Positions 39,711-53,182 of a stretch of 64,000 bases of DNA are shown here, in pieces. The stretch lies in contig JH720308.1 in assembly GCA_000231825.2 (NCBI GenBank), positions 293,128 through 357,127 on the forward strand, given 5' to 3'. The notes below the pieces were generated by a model, which ran no database searches, was not told where the DNA came from, and saw only the letters and a program-made list of their open reading frames with translations. Made by a program: the position numbers and the translations under genes. Position 1 is the first letter of the stretch. The number at the start of each line of letters is the position of its first letter. Source of the DNA: Tetrahymena elliotti 4EA (taxonomy: Eukaryota; Ciliophora; Oligohymenophorea; Hymenostomatida; Tetrahymenidae).

Positions 39711-41423
39711 ATGTTATTCAAATCAAAGTATATGAAAATTAGCGATCAGGATACTCTTTTAGCAGAGTTAGAGAAAGAAAATAAGATATTAGAAGAAGAA
39801 TTAGAAATGATTATGAAATAGAATATGGGAAGCAAAAGCCTCTCAAGATCTAAGAGAAGCAATGCATCAGAGGCAAAATAAAAGAATTTACAAAAAATAG
39901 ATGAAGAAGAAATGTATGCTTATTCTAATAGTGAATGTGAAAATGTCAATGATTCCATAGGTAAATAAATATTCAATTTTAATAAAAATAAATTTCACTA
40001 AAATATCTCTATTTACTAGATGAAGAAGAAATGAATAGCACTCTTTACAATTAGCATATAATCTAAAGAAATAAAAAATTAATAAGTAAATAATTAGCTG
40101 ATGAAATATAGAGAAAGTAGCCCTAACCCATACCTTAGGATAGTATGAAAATGATAAACAGCTTATTTGAACATTAAGAAGCTAAAGATTGTTAGGTTAT
40201 TATTTAATAAATTACTTGCTGATTTAGCAAACAATTCAAATTTTAAATAACTCTTTAATTAATAAACATCTGTTAAATATTTAGATTAATTCTCCTAATT
40301 CTGGATCAGCATTACTATACTCTCCTATTTCATCTATGAAAAAAACAAAATCTGTACCTAAAGGTCTTACTGTAAACACTGAATATTCTCAGTAAGTATA
40401 AAGGGCTATTACTCCTTAGAATGCTAGAGTTTCGTTTACAGAAAGAAATAACAGTAAAGATAGATTTGACTAAAGTGGAAGTATTTCATAAGGATTATCA
40501 CAAGGAGAATCTAATTTAAATGGAAACCTAAATGGGAAATTTAAAAACTTTGATAATTGTGAGAATATTATGGGTATGAGCAATAGGGGAGGTGGATAGA
40601 GTTATGATTTGTAAGAAGAAAACCTAAAAAGTTTGTAATAAAGTACTTCTAAGACAACTGGGAGATAGTCTCCAAAAAGAGAGAAAATATAATCTCTTGA
40701 AATGAGACTAAGTGGAACATAAAAAGCCGTCAAAGAATTAGAAAAGTAATTAAGGTAAAAAGATCTCCAAATAAAAGAACTTAATCTTGAAATCTTAAAA
40801 AAAAATAAGGAAATTGAGAGGATTTCTGTAAATTTAATTTGTGTTTAATTCTAATTTTTAAAGATTATTTTTTAAAAATAATAGTAAAATAGCTCCAATC
40901 AATAAGTATAAAATACTTAATCTGCTAGAAATTTGCAAGTTTAGTCTTCTATATCTGATTATGTCAAGAAAGAAAAATAGTTAGAAAAAAAAATAAAAGA
41001 TCAAGAAACACAAATAACAGATTTAAAGAAGAATAATTCAAGAGTTTAGGAAGTTTCTTCTTCTCTATTAATAAAAATTAAAGATTTAGAGAAAGATATT
41101 GAAATCTATAAATAATAAAAAGGAGGTTGTATAATATCTTCAAACGACAATTAAACTACAGGCAGCCATCCCATCCATTCTAATGAAAGCACAGAGTAAT
41201 TTTGATTATTTATTTTATTTTTAATTTAATTTCTGTTTTTTAAAGATTAAGAAAAAAGATTAAATATTTAGAAAAGTGTTTAGAAGAAAAGGAAATTGAC
41301 TATGACTATTTATAAAGATAGCATGAAGCTTTAATAGAATTATCTACTGAGCATCTATTAAAATCAGAAAATCTTTATGATGCTTATTCTAATATTTAAT
41401 AAATAGTTTAAATAAGTCGATGA
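39711..41423 (+). CDS. Coiled-coil protein of unknown function, five exons
   Basis: Exons 39711-39960, 40020-40195, 40285-40827, 40885-41195 and 41246-41423 give 485 residues. The start is the first ATG after an in-frame TGA. It has a leading coiled coil (LLAELEKENKILEEELEMI), then Ser/Asn/Gln-rich disorder with basic patches. Two longer coiled coils follow, in the ends of exons 3-4 and in exon 5 (KYLEKCLEEKEIDYDYLQ). No catalytic or known binding domain. Such proteins are usually structural or scaffold components, here perhaps cytoskeletal. Introns of 59, 89, 57 and 50 nt all fit phase; the second could instead end at a nearer AG, giving a 32-nt intron and adding 19 residues. Confidence 0.75.
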
Positions 41424-42481
41424 AATTTGTTTAATGCTTATAAAAGTATTTGATTTTAAAATTTTATTCAATCTTTAATATCCTAAATAAATAATTTGTT
41501 ATTTTTTAATTTTTGAAGCAACAGCAAAAATAAGGTAAAATTTATTAATATTATTTATTTCTTTAACCATAGTTAAGATAAGAAAACTAGTTATTTAAAT
41601 TTTAATATCTAGCTTTTGTAAAGTGAATTTTAATTTATTTATTTTAATTTTTAATCGAACATAATATAATCTATTAATAATTTCATCATCTTTTTGAGAA
41701 TCTTGAAAACATTTTTCAATTAATTTTATTATCTCTTTAAAGCATTTGTAACTTTACTTATTAATAAATATTTATGATTTCTAATGAATTTTTATTCAAA
41801 GCTATTTTTGATAATAAATATGTTATTAATAATGAGTAGCAAAATTTATTTGCTTCAAAAATATTAATTTATGATAGATTTTAAAAAGAGTTTTGAAATA
41901 ATTCTGACAGAGTTTAATGGAGAATAAAATAAATAAAATAGAAAAACTTGAATGAAAATATAATGTCAATTTATAAAAAAATCATTGAGTTAATTTAGCT
42001 TAAATAGACATATTTTAATTTATTTTATCTTTTTGCATGTATATCACTATTAAATTATATGTATTCAAAAATTATGTTTAATCTAACAAGCTATGGATTG
42101 TTTTTAAGTGATAAAAGGAAAAGAGTTTGCAAATTTTTAGGAAATAATCATTGAAAATTTATTGCAAAAAGAAAAAGAGATAAGAGTTTGAGATTTTGAT
42201 AATAATTTGTTAATTAAAGAAAATTTCTAAATTAATACTTCAAGCTTAAGCATCAAGTAATTAAAGAGAAAGTTAGCAAGCAAACTTAGCAATTAAGTAA
42301 AATTACATCATAATAAAGAGGGATTATTCAATAATACAGACGATATTTAAACTGATAGATAGACAAACATACGATCAGAAAACAAATAATAAAACAGATC
42401 GAGAACCAAAGAATACTAAAAATTTTTCAACACAGAACAGATTTCGATCCAATAAACCAAACATTCATTCGTTCGTTCACC
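41424..42481. other. Intergenic region with a probable 5' leader at its end
   Basis: AT-rich without a gene. From ~42235 the plus strand becomes rich in A and less in T, as expected for the transcribed leader of the cyclin gene. Confidence 0.55.
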
Positions 42482-45400
42482 ATGGCTCAAACAATTAAAG
42501 AGTTAGAAGAATAATTTTAATAATTTGAATAATCTATTGGAATTAATGATTAAAATTTTGCTAATAAATTCATCTTTTAGTAATTGAGGGATAATTTGAT
42601 TAAGGCTTCTGCAGAGTCAAATGATAAATTGCAGAAATTCTTAGATTAAGCTCACACTAATTTGTACTTAGAATTAAGCTCAAAAATTTAGGCTGATATT
42701 GATGGATTCACAAGAGAAGAATAAAATTTGCTTCATTTTTATGGAGCTTCCATAATTTCAGATGCATGCTAATATCTTCTGCTTCCAATCACTACTTGTA
42801 TATCAGCCTAAACTATTTTCCACAGATTCTATACCAAGTAATTTATATTAATTTATATACAACTGCTTATAATTATAATTAGAGAAATTAATGAAAGAAC
42901 AGCAAATAGTTTATATTTATATCTTTTTTTATTAAAAAGGTGCTCTTTCTTGAAGCATGATCTCAGAGATGTTGCTATGGGATCAGTTTTTCTAGCTGGT
43001 AAAGCTCAAGAAACAATAAAAAAGCCAAGAGACTTAGCTTATATCTTTGACTAAATATTTAAAGTAAATTATCAATTTAATATTCGACTGCTATCAAAAG
43101 GGAGATTGATTCCTTCAGTAACCCTCCAAAATCACAATTTTCTTTAAAATTTTTTAAAATTTTGAAAGAAAAAAATTAGATCTTAGCTTATTTGCTTTAT
43201 CTTAATGAAAATAAAATTATTTTAATCATTTGAACTAATTAATAATATAATTATAGGGTAAATTTATTTTTATGATCTATCATCATCTTCTTGCTAAATA
43301 GAATGAAATAAATATTTAAACACCTTCCCTTTAAACAACTTTCGATGAAAATGTGGCTGGTGTTAATAAGATTGTATTTAAGATTAATTACTTCATCACA
43401 CAAAATAAATTATTATTAATCAAATAATTATCTATTTTGATCCCTTCGTACCTAAAATTATATAGGCATATTCAAACTGAATTGATAATAACAAAAGATT
43501 ATTTTATTTTTAAGAACATTTGAATAGCAAAAATCAAGGCATTTTTTAATTTGTCTTCATCATAGCCTATTTAAAAAATGCTACTGATTCAGTAGAAATT
43601 TAGCAGCAACATTCGCAGCTGTAGGAAGTAAGAGAAAGTTCAAAATAAGCTAAATAAGAGACTTTTAAAATAGATAATTAATTTAAATAATTTTTCATAA
43701 TTAAGTTAATTTTAAATAACAGAGCCCTTTTTAATTTACTGAAAAACTGCCTATGTTTATGATAGCAAGTCACTTTAATTGGAAGTAAATTTTATGCTTT
43801 TTATTTTATAAAATAGATTGAAGAAGGAATGCAACGTCCAGTTCCACTTTTAGATGATAAATCTGTGAAATTTAATCACTTAAAGTAAGTGGTTTAAGAC
43901 ATGGAAAGAGAGATTCTAAAAGAATTAGGCTTTGAATTATATCAAATTACATGGAATGAGCAACCTCATAGATTAATGTACTTCTATATTAATTTATTTA
44001 AACCAAATCCCAGTAATTAATCGAGTTCCTTTTAGAATTTGACTAGAACAGCATTCAATTACTTGAATGATAGTTACAAGACAAACATCTGTACTTACTT
44101 CCCTTTTTAGATGATAGTAGCAAGCTGCATTTACCTGGCCTTTAAAAAGACAGGCACAGAAATGCCAAGAGTTGCTTGGTGGACAATTATGGAAACTTCT
44201 CTGAGCAATCTTAAGCTAGGAGCGGGTAAAATCTAATATATTTATAATCAATTTAAATAACTTCCTAAATATGAGGACTGCTTCGAAATTCTTAATAAAC
44301 TTGCAAAACAAAAGGAAATAGAGTTGAAAATCACTCTTAAATATCATGAATTTACCGATAGATTAAACCAAAGTTCTGCATCTTCCAATCCTATGCTTGC
44401 TGTTCAAGAAGCTATTGCCAAATCAAAACTTAGGGGATAAAATGGAATGGCTACTGGAACATCATCTTAAGATAAGCTATTATCTTCAGAATAGCTTGAA
44501 AAAAAGGAAAATTTGGATGAAAATACAGGAGTCACTAGCCTAAGAGATGTAGCCAGCTCCAAAAGCGATAAGTACAGCAAGTTTTCAATGGCATCTGGTA
44601 GATCTCCATCAAGGGATAGGCGTAGAAAATCGAGAAGTAATTCACATAAAAAATCTCATAAAAGAAGATCTAGTCGCAGTAGAAGTCGTGATAACAATAA
44701 AGATCGTAAAGATAAAGATAAAAAATACTCTTCTCGTCGCAGTCGTAGTAGAGATCGTCGTAATAGAAGTATTTCCCATCATAAGGATAAAAAAAGAAGA
44801 AGTAAAAGTAGAGACAATAAGCATAAGAAGGACAAGTAAGAAGTTTAAAAATCTACAACTGAGTAATAAAAGAATGATGCAAATCAACCAAAAGCTTAAG
44901 ATGAATAAAAAGTAAATGGTAATGGAGCATCATCTAGTAGAAAAACTACTTCCGAAACACCTGAAGTAAAATAAGATAAACACCGCTCACCTTCTCATTC
45001 TAAAAAAGAAAAAAATTAAAGAGATCGTGAATCAGCATCTACAGTGAGAGATGTAAGAGAGGGTAGAGATAAGGATAAAGACAGAAAGGAAAGAAAAAAA
45101 AGTAGAAGTAGAAGCCATCATAAAAAATCTAAAAAGAATCATTATGATGATGAGAAGGATAGTAAGAGAAAGCGCAGCAAAGATAGAAAAAAAGATTATA
45201 AAAAGTCTAGAAGCACTAGTAAAGACAAATACTCTAAATTTTCTGTTCCTGCTTCTTCTACTTAACAATCAGAATAAAATGCAAAAATCACACCTTCTCC
45301 TCCCTTCAAATAAGATAAATTTACAACAGTAGTCAATGAAAAAAGTAATGATTTTTCATCTGTACCAAATAAATTAACTACAACCGACAAAAATGATTAT

Positions 45401-45937
45401 TCACAAAATGGTAAGCCAAGTATTGAATCGAGCTCAAAGACTACCATCCAAAAGTAAGAAAATTAATATCAAGAATGTAAATAAGTACTAATAAATAATA
45501 TCAAATTATTAATAATAAAAAGAACTGAATAAGCTAAGCCAAATGAATAAACTAATTCTTTAGAAGGAAAGAAGACATTAGATTTAATTTAACAAATTAA
45601 ATCTAAAATTTAAACAAAGAAGACAGACGAAGAAAGCTCAACTCAAAAACCACCAGTTTCTAATACAACTTAAGAAGTCAATAATACTCAAAGGGTCTAA
45701 GCTAATCCAACAAAACCAACACTTGATTTAAATGCAAAATTGAATGAAAAGTTTAAATAGTATGATAACAAACTATCTTCATCTTCCATAGTCACAAGTT
45801 AGCCATAATTGTCTAAGCAATTATCAAAAGATAGTATAAATTCTAATGATGATGAAAATAATGACAATGATGACTACTTAATGAGATTAAAAATGCTTCG
45901 TAATTCTTTTTTGCATTCTGTTTCAATTAAAAATTGA
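42482..45937 (+). CDS. CCNL: Cyclin L-like protein with SR-rich C-terminal domain
   Basis: Exons 42482-42837, 42940-43063, 43257-43359, 43566-43627 and 43817-45937 give 921 residues. The N-terminal ~330 residues hold two cyclin boxes: HDLRDVAMGSVFLAGKAQE in the first, then MEREILKELGFELYQI and a PHRLMYFYI block, as in transcription or splicing cyclins (L, K, T). The tail has two Arg/Ser clusters (SRSRSRD, RRSRSRDRR, KSRSRSHHKK) and long Gln/Ser/Lys-rich disorder, typical of cyclin L, which pairs with CDK11-type kinases and acts in nuclear speckles on pre-mRNA splicing. Exon 4 (62 nt) is inferred. A simpler model joins 43373 directly to 43817 (905 residues); both are in phase. Confidence 0.85.
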
Positions 45938-46881
45938 AGCAAATTTAATTTATTTAAAAAATTAGGTGAGCAAAATAAATAAAAATCTCAACAAGGAAAT
46001 AAATGAAGTGAAAACTAACAGAATAACTAACTGAATTGATTGAGTATTTAAAACATATTTATTGACTCTAAGACTGACAAACTGAAGTCAGAAAATCTGC
46101 TTGACTTATTTCTTTTCAATTTTAAATAAAAACATATTATTATAAACAAAACAAACAAAAATATATTTTTAAAAAGGTAGACAATTAATTAAAGAGAAAA
46201 ATCTTTAAATAAAATAATTTATTAATTAAAACCATTATTATCTAATTATATTGAGTTCATTGTTCAGTTTTTTACTTTATCAAGTATTTATTCTGGATGC
46301 AAAAATCTTATTGGTTGAATTCACTAATACACTTAACTTAATTTATTTTAATCTAAAAATATATTTATTAATTATTTTTTTATTAATCTATTTAAACCTT
46401 CTATAAAATTACAATTTAAAAATAATATGTGAATCTAAATTTTATTTCCCAGAAGTATTTAATAAATAATTTTGATATCTGATCTTTCAAAGCTTATTTA
46501 AAGAAAACCTATATTTTAGCTTGCTTGTTTTTTAATTTTATTTTATTTTTAGCTTTGATCCTTTTTTTAATGAAAATATTCCAAACTTACTCAAATTATT
46601 TATATACTAAAAAGCATACTCATATAATACCTAAACACTCAAATCTGAAATTTTGCTTAACTTCTATCTTTAAATATTAACTTAAAAAAAGAACTAAATT
46701 AAGAATAAATCTTTAAAATAATATATTATTCACTTTTATTATAATATTAATTAATGAATTGTTTAGCATTTTGCTTTATTGAGTATAATATTCTAATTAC
46801 TAAAAACTAATTGATTTAATTTACACAAACACAAAACTTAATTTATATTATGCAATATTATTTTTTTATATTTATTTTCAT
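45938..46881. other. AT-rich convergent intergenic region
   Basis: About 940 nt between two 3' ends, no gene seen. Confidence 0.6.
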
Positions 46882-49800
46882 TCAACTTTCTATTAAATTA
46901 TTATGTTAGACATAATCAGAGAAATTGTTTAGTTATTAGCTGTTATATTTTATTTAACCCATATTTTAAGAAAGAATTTACATTTTTAAATTTATGGCTT
47001 ATTTCAGTTTTTAACTGCTTGATCTTTAAAAATTTAAAGTAGCACCATTATTTTAAGAGAGATCCTTGTTTTATAAATTAGAATGTTGTCTTATTTTTGT
47101 TTGGCTTTTACTCTTTTAATCTGAATCTTAGCATCTTTCTAATGATTACCTTAAAATAGATTAACCTTAATTTGGAGTTCTTACAGTAGCTGTTTCATTC
47201 AATTTTTTTAAATAAAAACTCTTGCTTTTTTAAGTTTCCATGAAAAAGTTTGTGCTTGTTTTAATTCCAGCCATGAGATTTAATTCAAAGCGACTTTATG
47301 AAACTGGAGTTGGATTTAAACTATTGTTTAGTTATTAATTTTTTAAAAGATTCTACTAAAATCCTTCCTTATTATCACTAATTTAAGAACTTTATTTTTA
47401 TAGATTACTATTAAAACTGATTTATGATTCAGAAAGCTTATTACTGTTTGGACTTTTATATTTTTAAGGGCTTTTTAAAATAGAATTTTGATCTTACTTT
47501 ATGTCATTTTATTTAAATTAACTTGTGTTTAAATCTATTTTTGATTTGAAAATGGCTGAAATAGATTTTTAATGTCTTGGGTTATTACAAATTTAGGTGT
47601 ATTTTACCATCGTATTACGTTTTTGTGTCAGAAAAGTTTAAGTTTATGAAGTCTCTTTATTTTTAGAAGATAGCCTACTCACATTTAATCTGAGTGATGG
47701 AGATAAAACAATAGTATTATTATTATTATTATTTTCTATTTCTTCATTCGTTGATTTATCAGCTCTTATTAGGCTAATATTTTTGAGGGGTGAATTTTAG
47801 GATATGAGTTTATATTTACAATTTAGTATTTTTGGTTAAAAATTTATTAATTTTTATCCTTTTATAGAACTAAGACTGTTGCTTTTAACATTTTTTTACT
47901 GAAAATGTAAGCTGGTAGATCTCTTTTGATTATCTTATAATTAATACCTTGTACACTAAGAAGTAAATTAGCTTTACTCATTTAATTGTATTAGTTTTTA
48001 GCTACTAAAATGTGTTGTACTTAAATTAAAATTATCAGAAAGTGAATTTTAGCTAAATTTAGTTTAAGATTCCCTTAAATAATTTATCTAAAACTCAGAT
48101 ATCAAGTTTGTATCATCTTCTAATTTCTTTTATTACTCTGTTTATTTTTTTAGAACCTCTTATCTAAGTTTAGTAGCTTAAGGGGATGATGGAAGAGCTT
48201 CGTTTGTATCAGTATCTTAATCAAAAATTTGTTAATTTCTTTCAATTTCAATATCCTTTTTAAGTAGCTATTCAAAATAATCATCTTAGTAAGAAAAAGG
48301 AGTAATAGTAGAAGCATCTTTGGCTTTTCTACTTAATATACTTTTACCTATAAACTCCTTAGAAAATTCTTTCCCTTCTTCACTGTTTAATCCAAAAGTA
48401 ATTTATTTTTTATCAGGCGTTGCAGCCAGCCTTGAATTATTACTTTCATTTTTAACTATGTTTCTAAAAATTGAAAGAGGAGATTAATTATTTCTATCAC
48501 TTAAAGAAGATAAATTATCTTGTAGTTATAAGAATTTTTAATTTTAAAGAGATCTATCACTATTTTCAGAAAAGCTAGGAGTATTAACTTACTAAATATT
48601 TAATCTAAAAGATTTTATACGATCACTTATCTTCAACTCGTATTACTTTGCAGGTTTATCTTATGAAAAGCACTACCTATTTTAATTTCTAAATAAATAT
48701 TAATAAAATATCTAACCATCAAATAGAAATTATCGTAATTTTTAAAATATGTGTTAATTTCTTTTTGAGTATCCATCAATAACATTTAAACAAATTGATA
48801 ATTTATCTGCATATTTTGATTGAAGTAAAAAAATTTTTAACAAAGAAATATTTTGGATGTTTCTTTAATGATTCTTTTTATTATTCAATTTCCAAGAGAC
48901 AACGAAAATGATATTCAAACAAACTATTGATACTCTATGAATTATTTTTTAAGATTATGCATGCTGTATTTTTACTTAATGTCATCTTAATTGATATTCT
49001 TGTTAAAATAGTCTAATATTCTTGAAAATAATTACTTTTAAAAGACTTATTCCTATTTTGCAAGAGTTTGAAGATATTCTAGTTATTCTCTACATTGTGC
49101 CATGTTGAAAAACTTCCAAAAAATACTGTTAGATAGGTAAATTAGTTAAGTTCTATTAGAGGAAGATAAGGCATTTTATATCCTTCTTGGTTGCTTTTAA
49201 AGAATTTCATAGTATCCAAAAAACTTTCCTTCATCTACCTCTTTTATCTTTCAAAAGAAGTTAAAAAAGAGTGCAATCTTTAAAAATTAATTACTGTTGT
49301 GAACAAGTCTTTTGATTTAGCTTTAGGACTATTATTACTTATTGCTTAATCATTAACAATCGGAGCGTTTTTAATAAATATCTAATTAATTTTTTAATAG
49401 TTTTTAAGTTTGTAAATGAGAAAGTAGATATTTACTTTTACTGATCCTTGAATAATCAAATAAAATCCCTTTGATGGCTAATTAAAGCTATAAATAAAAT
49501 CGTTTTTAGGGACTTCCATAAGATTTGATGCAAAAAATATTTATAAAATCTATTCCTCATTAAAAGGTTTTAATAAATCAATCTTTTTCATCATGGATAT
49601 GTATTTTTGTATTCTGATCATTTCGCATAACTTAACATGTAAATTGAAGTCTTCTTTTTCTAAAAATGCTAAAACACATCCAGCTGAACCAGCATGTGCT
49701 TGATAATTTACAGGTTAATTATAAATTAGTGATTAAGATCCTATTGTATCCCCTGTAAATTAATATTTAAGTTGATGATGATCCATTGCTCCATAATTAA

Positions 49801-50135
49801 CACTAACATATCCATCTAGAATTATAAAGAATCTATCTACTAATATTCCTTTATATTTTTATATCATTCTAAGAATTGAAATTTAAGACTAATCATTTAC
49901 CTTTGGAAATAAATAATGCATTAGGAGGTATTGTTAATATTTTTATTTTTTTTGCCACATTTCTAATCTATTATTTGTTTAATCCTTAAAAGTATTAGAT
50001 AAATGGTTGTCTAATTAATATATATTCTATTTAATTCAGAAACTCTTCATCTCTAAATTGTGGATCTGTTTAAAGTAACCTAATTGATTCCTTTGCAGCA
50101 TTTTAATAATTTGAGCTAGCTTGAGTTTAACTCAT
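46882..50135 (-). CDS. Protein with two degenerate cyclic-nucleotide-binding-like domains and a long disordered tail
   Basis: Exons 50135-49901, 49848-49295, 49247-48921 and 48873-46882 give 1035 residues; introns 52, 47 and 47 nt. Residues ~65-170 form a first CNBD-like barrel (RFFIILDGYVSVNYG, then GDTIGSQSLIYNQPVNYQA). Residues ~190-300 form a second (GFYLIIQGSVKV, a ~45-residue insert, then EGKFFGYYEILQKQPRRIQNA). In the first, the Arg of the phosphate-binding cassette is replaced (NYQA). The second keeps RR near that position but lacks the usual GE. A helical region follows to ~400, then ~600 residues of Ser/Asn/Gln/Lys-rich disorder. No kinase or channel part is present, so it is a regulator or scaffold. 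The third intron could instead be 62 nt with the same phase. Confidence 0.75.
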
Positions 50136-53100
50136 TTTTTATCAAAATTTTTGTATTGTTGGACAAAAGAAATTTTATAATTTTTTTATTTTATTATTTT
50201 AATAATAACTTTGTTTACTATGATAATTAATAGATTTTTTGAATTTGCAATTTTTTAAGATTTATGTAATGATTATTAATTAGTTGATGGTTAAATATAA
50301 AGATTTATTACTTAGATACTTTAATTCATATTTAAGTATTTCTCATTTTATATTACACTTATCATTTTATTCTTTATATCTATTTTTGCAGTTATTAAAC
50401 AAATTGTCATTTTTTATGGTTTAAAATTACTAGGTTACCTAGGTCCTACCTATCCTAATAGATAATTTGTTCTTTTTTCGCCACAATTAATCTTGAATAT
50501 AAGTATGGAATTCTGTGATAAATAATAATAAATTTTTATTTTTATCTACTTTTAAATTTTTTTTATTTACAAAATTAACATATAAAACACTCACTACATT
50601 CTTGCTTATATTTAAGAAGTATGAAAAACTTAAAGTTATTTTTTATTTCTTTTTTACAAATTTTTTATTTTTTAATCATAATATTTTTTAAAATAATTAA
50701 AATTATAAATTACAGTATTTTTTTTAATAAAATAATTAAATTATTTTAATAATACTTTAATCAAATTATCTTTGAGAAAATAATTTGTAATAAAATTAAT
50801 TAAAAAAAGATTTTTATTAATTTATTATTGTGTGGTAAATTTTAATTCGAATACTAGTAAATCAAAAATAAATAAATATCATTAATTAGATTAACTATAA
50901 TCCATATTAATAATATGAATAGTAGGAAATGATAGAAAAATGAATTTTAGTTTTTGTTTGCTTTTATTTGAAAAGAAATAAATTATTTTAAAATTTTAAG
51001 AAAATGAATATATTTTAACTTATTTTCAAAAATGTAATTTTGTGATGTATTTAATATGTTTTAATATTTCTAGTTAGTATTGGTAGAATTATAAATCTTT
51101 TTTATTATGATAGATTACCTTACAAAATAATTAATATTTTAAAGAAATTTTTGTATGAAAAATAAAATAATTCATTCTAAAATAATATTTTAATTGTATT
51201 TTTTGAATATCCATATTTGAAAATTAGTAGATTTGACTTAATTTTATCCAAGCTCTATAATCTATTTAGCAATTAAAAATAATATAATAATACTGCTTTG
51301 GGAAAGTAATAAATTAGCTAAGTGTTTTTGAATTAGATTTGTATTTCAAATATTTATTATTCAAGCTTGTAAAAAGACTGTTGATTCTACCTATAATAGC
51401 AATTTGAGAGGTATTAATTTGTAAACTATGATTTGGTTTATGTTACTAAAAATTTTTGAAATTTCCTTAAAAATTAATCAATATCTTGGCAATTTTAATT
51501 ATTTTTATGAAAAATATTTATCAATTTTTTTGTTTGAATAATTTTATACTGTCTTGCTAAATAAAATATGACATGCAATAAAAAAAAATGTAGTGGGTGT
51601 AAAATGCTTTCCTTAAAGAAGAAATTTTTAATCTACTTAAGATGAAAATTATAAATTTGTTCTTTGTTTGTAATAGCCAGAAAAACAGATTTATGATAAG
51701 CTTACAAAATATTTATTATTAATAAAGTACTTTGATTTCATTAATATGATAAAAAGATAAATAAACTTTGCACAATATTAATTTGATCTTACTTGATTTA
51801 CACTTTTTGTAAGTGACACATACTTTCAATTTTGAACAATGTTAAGTGTGATGCATGAAAAATTATTCTAAAAACAAAATAATTATAATTATTTAGAGAT
51901 GCAGTTATGTTTTATAAGTTTGAACAAACTTTTTACACATTTTTTTTGAGTAATGCTTTGTAAATTAATGGAGCCTAATAGAATAATTCAAGTGCGTCTA
52001 TCTCTTCTCATTTGTTTGAGAAATTTTGTATATTTTAATTTGTAATAAATCTGATTTTAATTAATGTGACGTAATAGTAAATTGATTCTATTTAAACTAA
52101 ATTTGAACGTGCAAAATTTTTACAAATCATTTTTTTAGATCTAGAATCTTTAGGAAAAATTTATTAATCATCAATATGCGCATTGTTTTAGCATTAATTG
52201 CCATTTAATTGTAATTTAAGTAAAGCCCATCTTGCAATATTAATTTTTAACATATAAGCAAATATTAAGCCAAATATTATTGATTTAAATTAATATATGC
52301 AGACATCAGAAATCCTTAGAATAAAAAATTTTAATGAGGCCATTTCCATTTTAATATTTTTTTTTTTCTAAGGATAAAAGTAAATTAAACATGTTCATCT
52401 TATTATTAATATGTATTTTAAATCACAGATAGAACTAAATTTATACGTAATTATTACTTTTTAGATTTTTTTTAATATAAATATTGATGGATAATAAAAT
52501 GTAAAATATCCTTTAAATTGACGATATTTTATTATGACGAAATTAATTTTGATGACTATTAATTTTGTGAATAAAAATTTCTTTTAAAAATTAAAAAAGG
52601 TATTTTAAGGATTGTGTGTGTTTGTGTGGACGGACATTATCTAATTTACAAATTTTGTTTTAATTAATTTACTATTTATTTTTGTAGTTAGTGCAACTGA
52701 ATTTAATATTTCCACATTCAAAAGAAACTAAGTAAGCATTATCCCCTAAAAGCTGACATTTTAGTTATTGAATTTTTTCTAAATCCCTACATTCATTTGC
52801 ACAACAAGAAAAAAATTTGAAAAAAATTATTGACTTTTATTATGAATAAGTCTCAGAAATAAAAAGATGTAAAATTTTTGAATTTAGATTCTAAATTTGA
52901 ATAATATTTTAAATGCCGCCTTTGACAGAAAGAATACGTCATTGTAATATGAATAAATTTTATTTATTATTTCAACTTTGAATTCCATTAAAAAACAGGT
53001 AAATTAATTTGAAATCAAAGCAAACCTTAATTATTTATACAAAGTAAGGTTTATTTCAGATTATTTTATTCTTTAGTGCAAGCATAGAATTCAAAAAATA

Positions 53101-53182
53101 TTAATTGAAGTGAGTCACTTCGACTAAAAAACGTTTATAAATATCTATATTTATTTTCATATGCCATTTAATAGGTTTAATT
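50136..53182. other. 3-kb gene-poor AT-rich region
   Basis: I found no convincing gene on either strand. Less AT-rich islands occur at 50428-50461 (nested inverted repeats of AGGT/ACCT), 52605-52640 (GT-rich, TGTGTGTTTGTGTGG) and 52914-52945. The first lies ~300 nt upstream of the nucleotide-binding-like gene and may be promoter sequence. Confidence 0.5.
53107..53121. promoter_or_regulatory. 15-nt perfect palindrome with a TGAGTCA core
   Basis: GAAGTGAGTCACTTC is its own reverse complement around a central base. The core equals the AP-1/bZIP site TGA(G/C)TCA. It lies 76 nt before the ATG at 53183 and ~555 nt before the transporter gene. A bZIP-type operator is a guess. Confidence 0.3.

Noticed and set aside
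48650..48920. Alternative open frame continuing exon 2 of the nucleotide-binding-like gene without introns
   Set aside because: That frame gives non-family sequence and hits a TGA; the spliced frame gives the expected barrel motif (GKFFGYYEIL) and joins a 664-codon last exon in phase.
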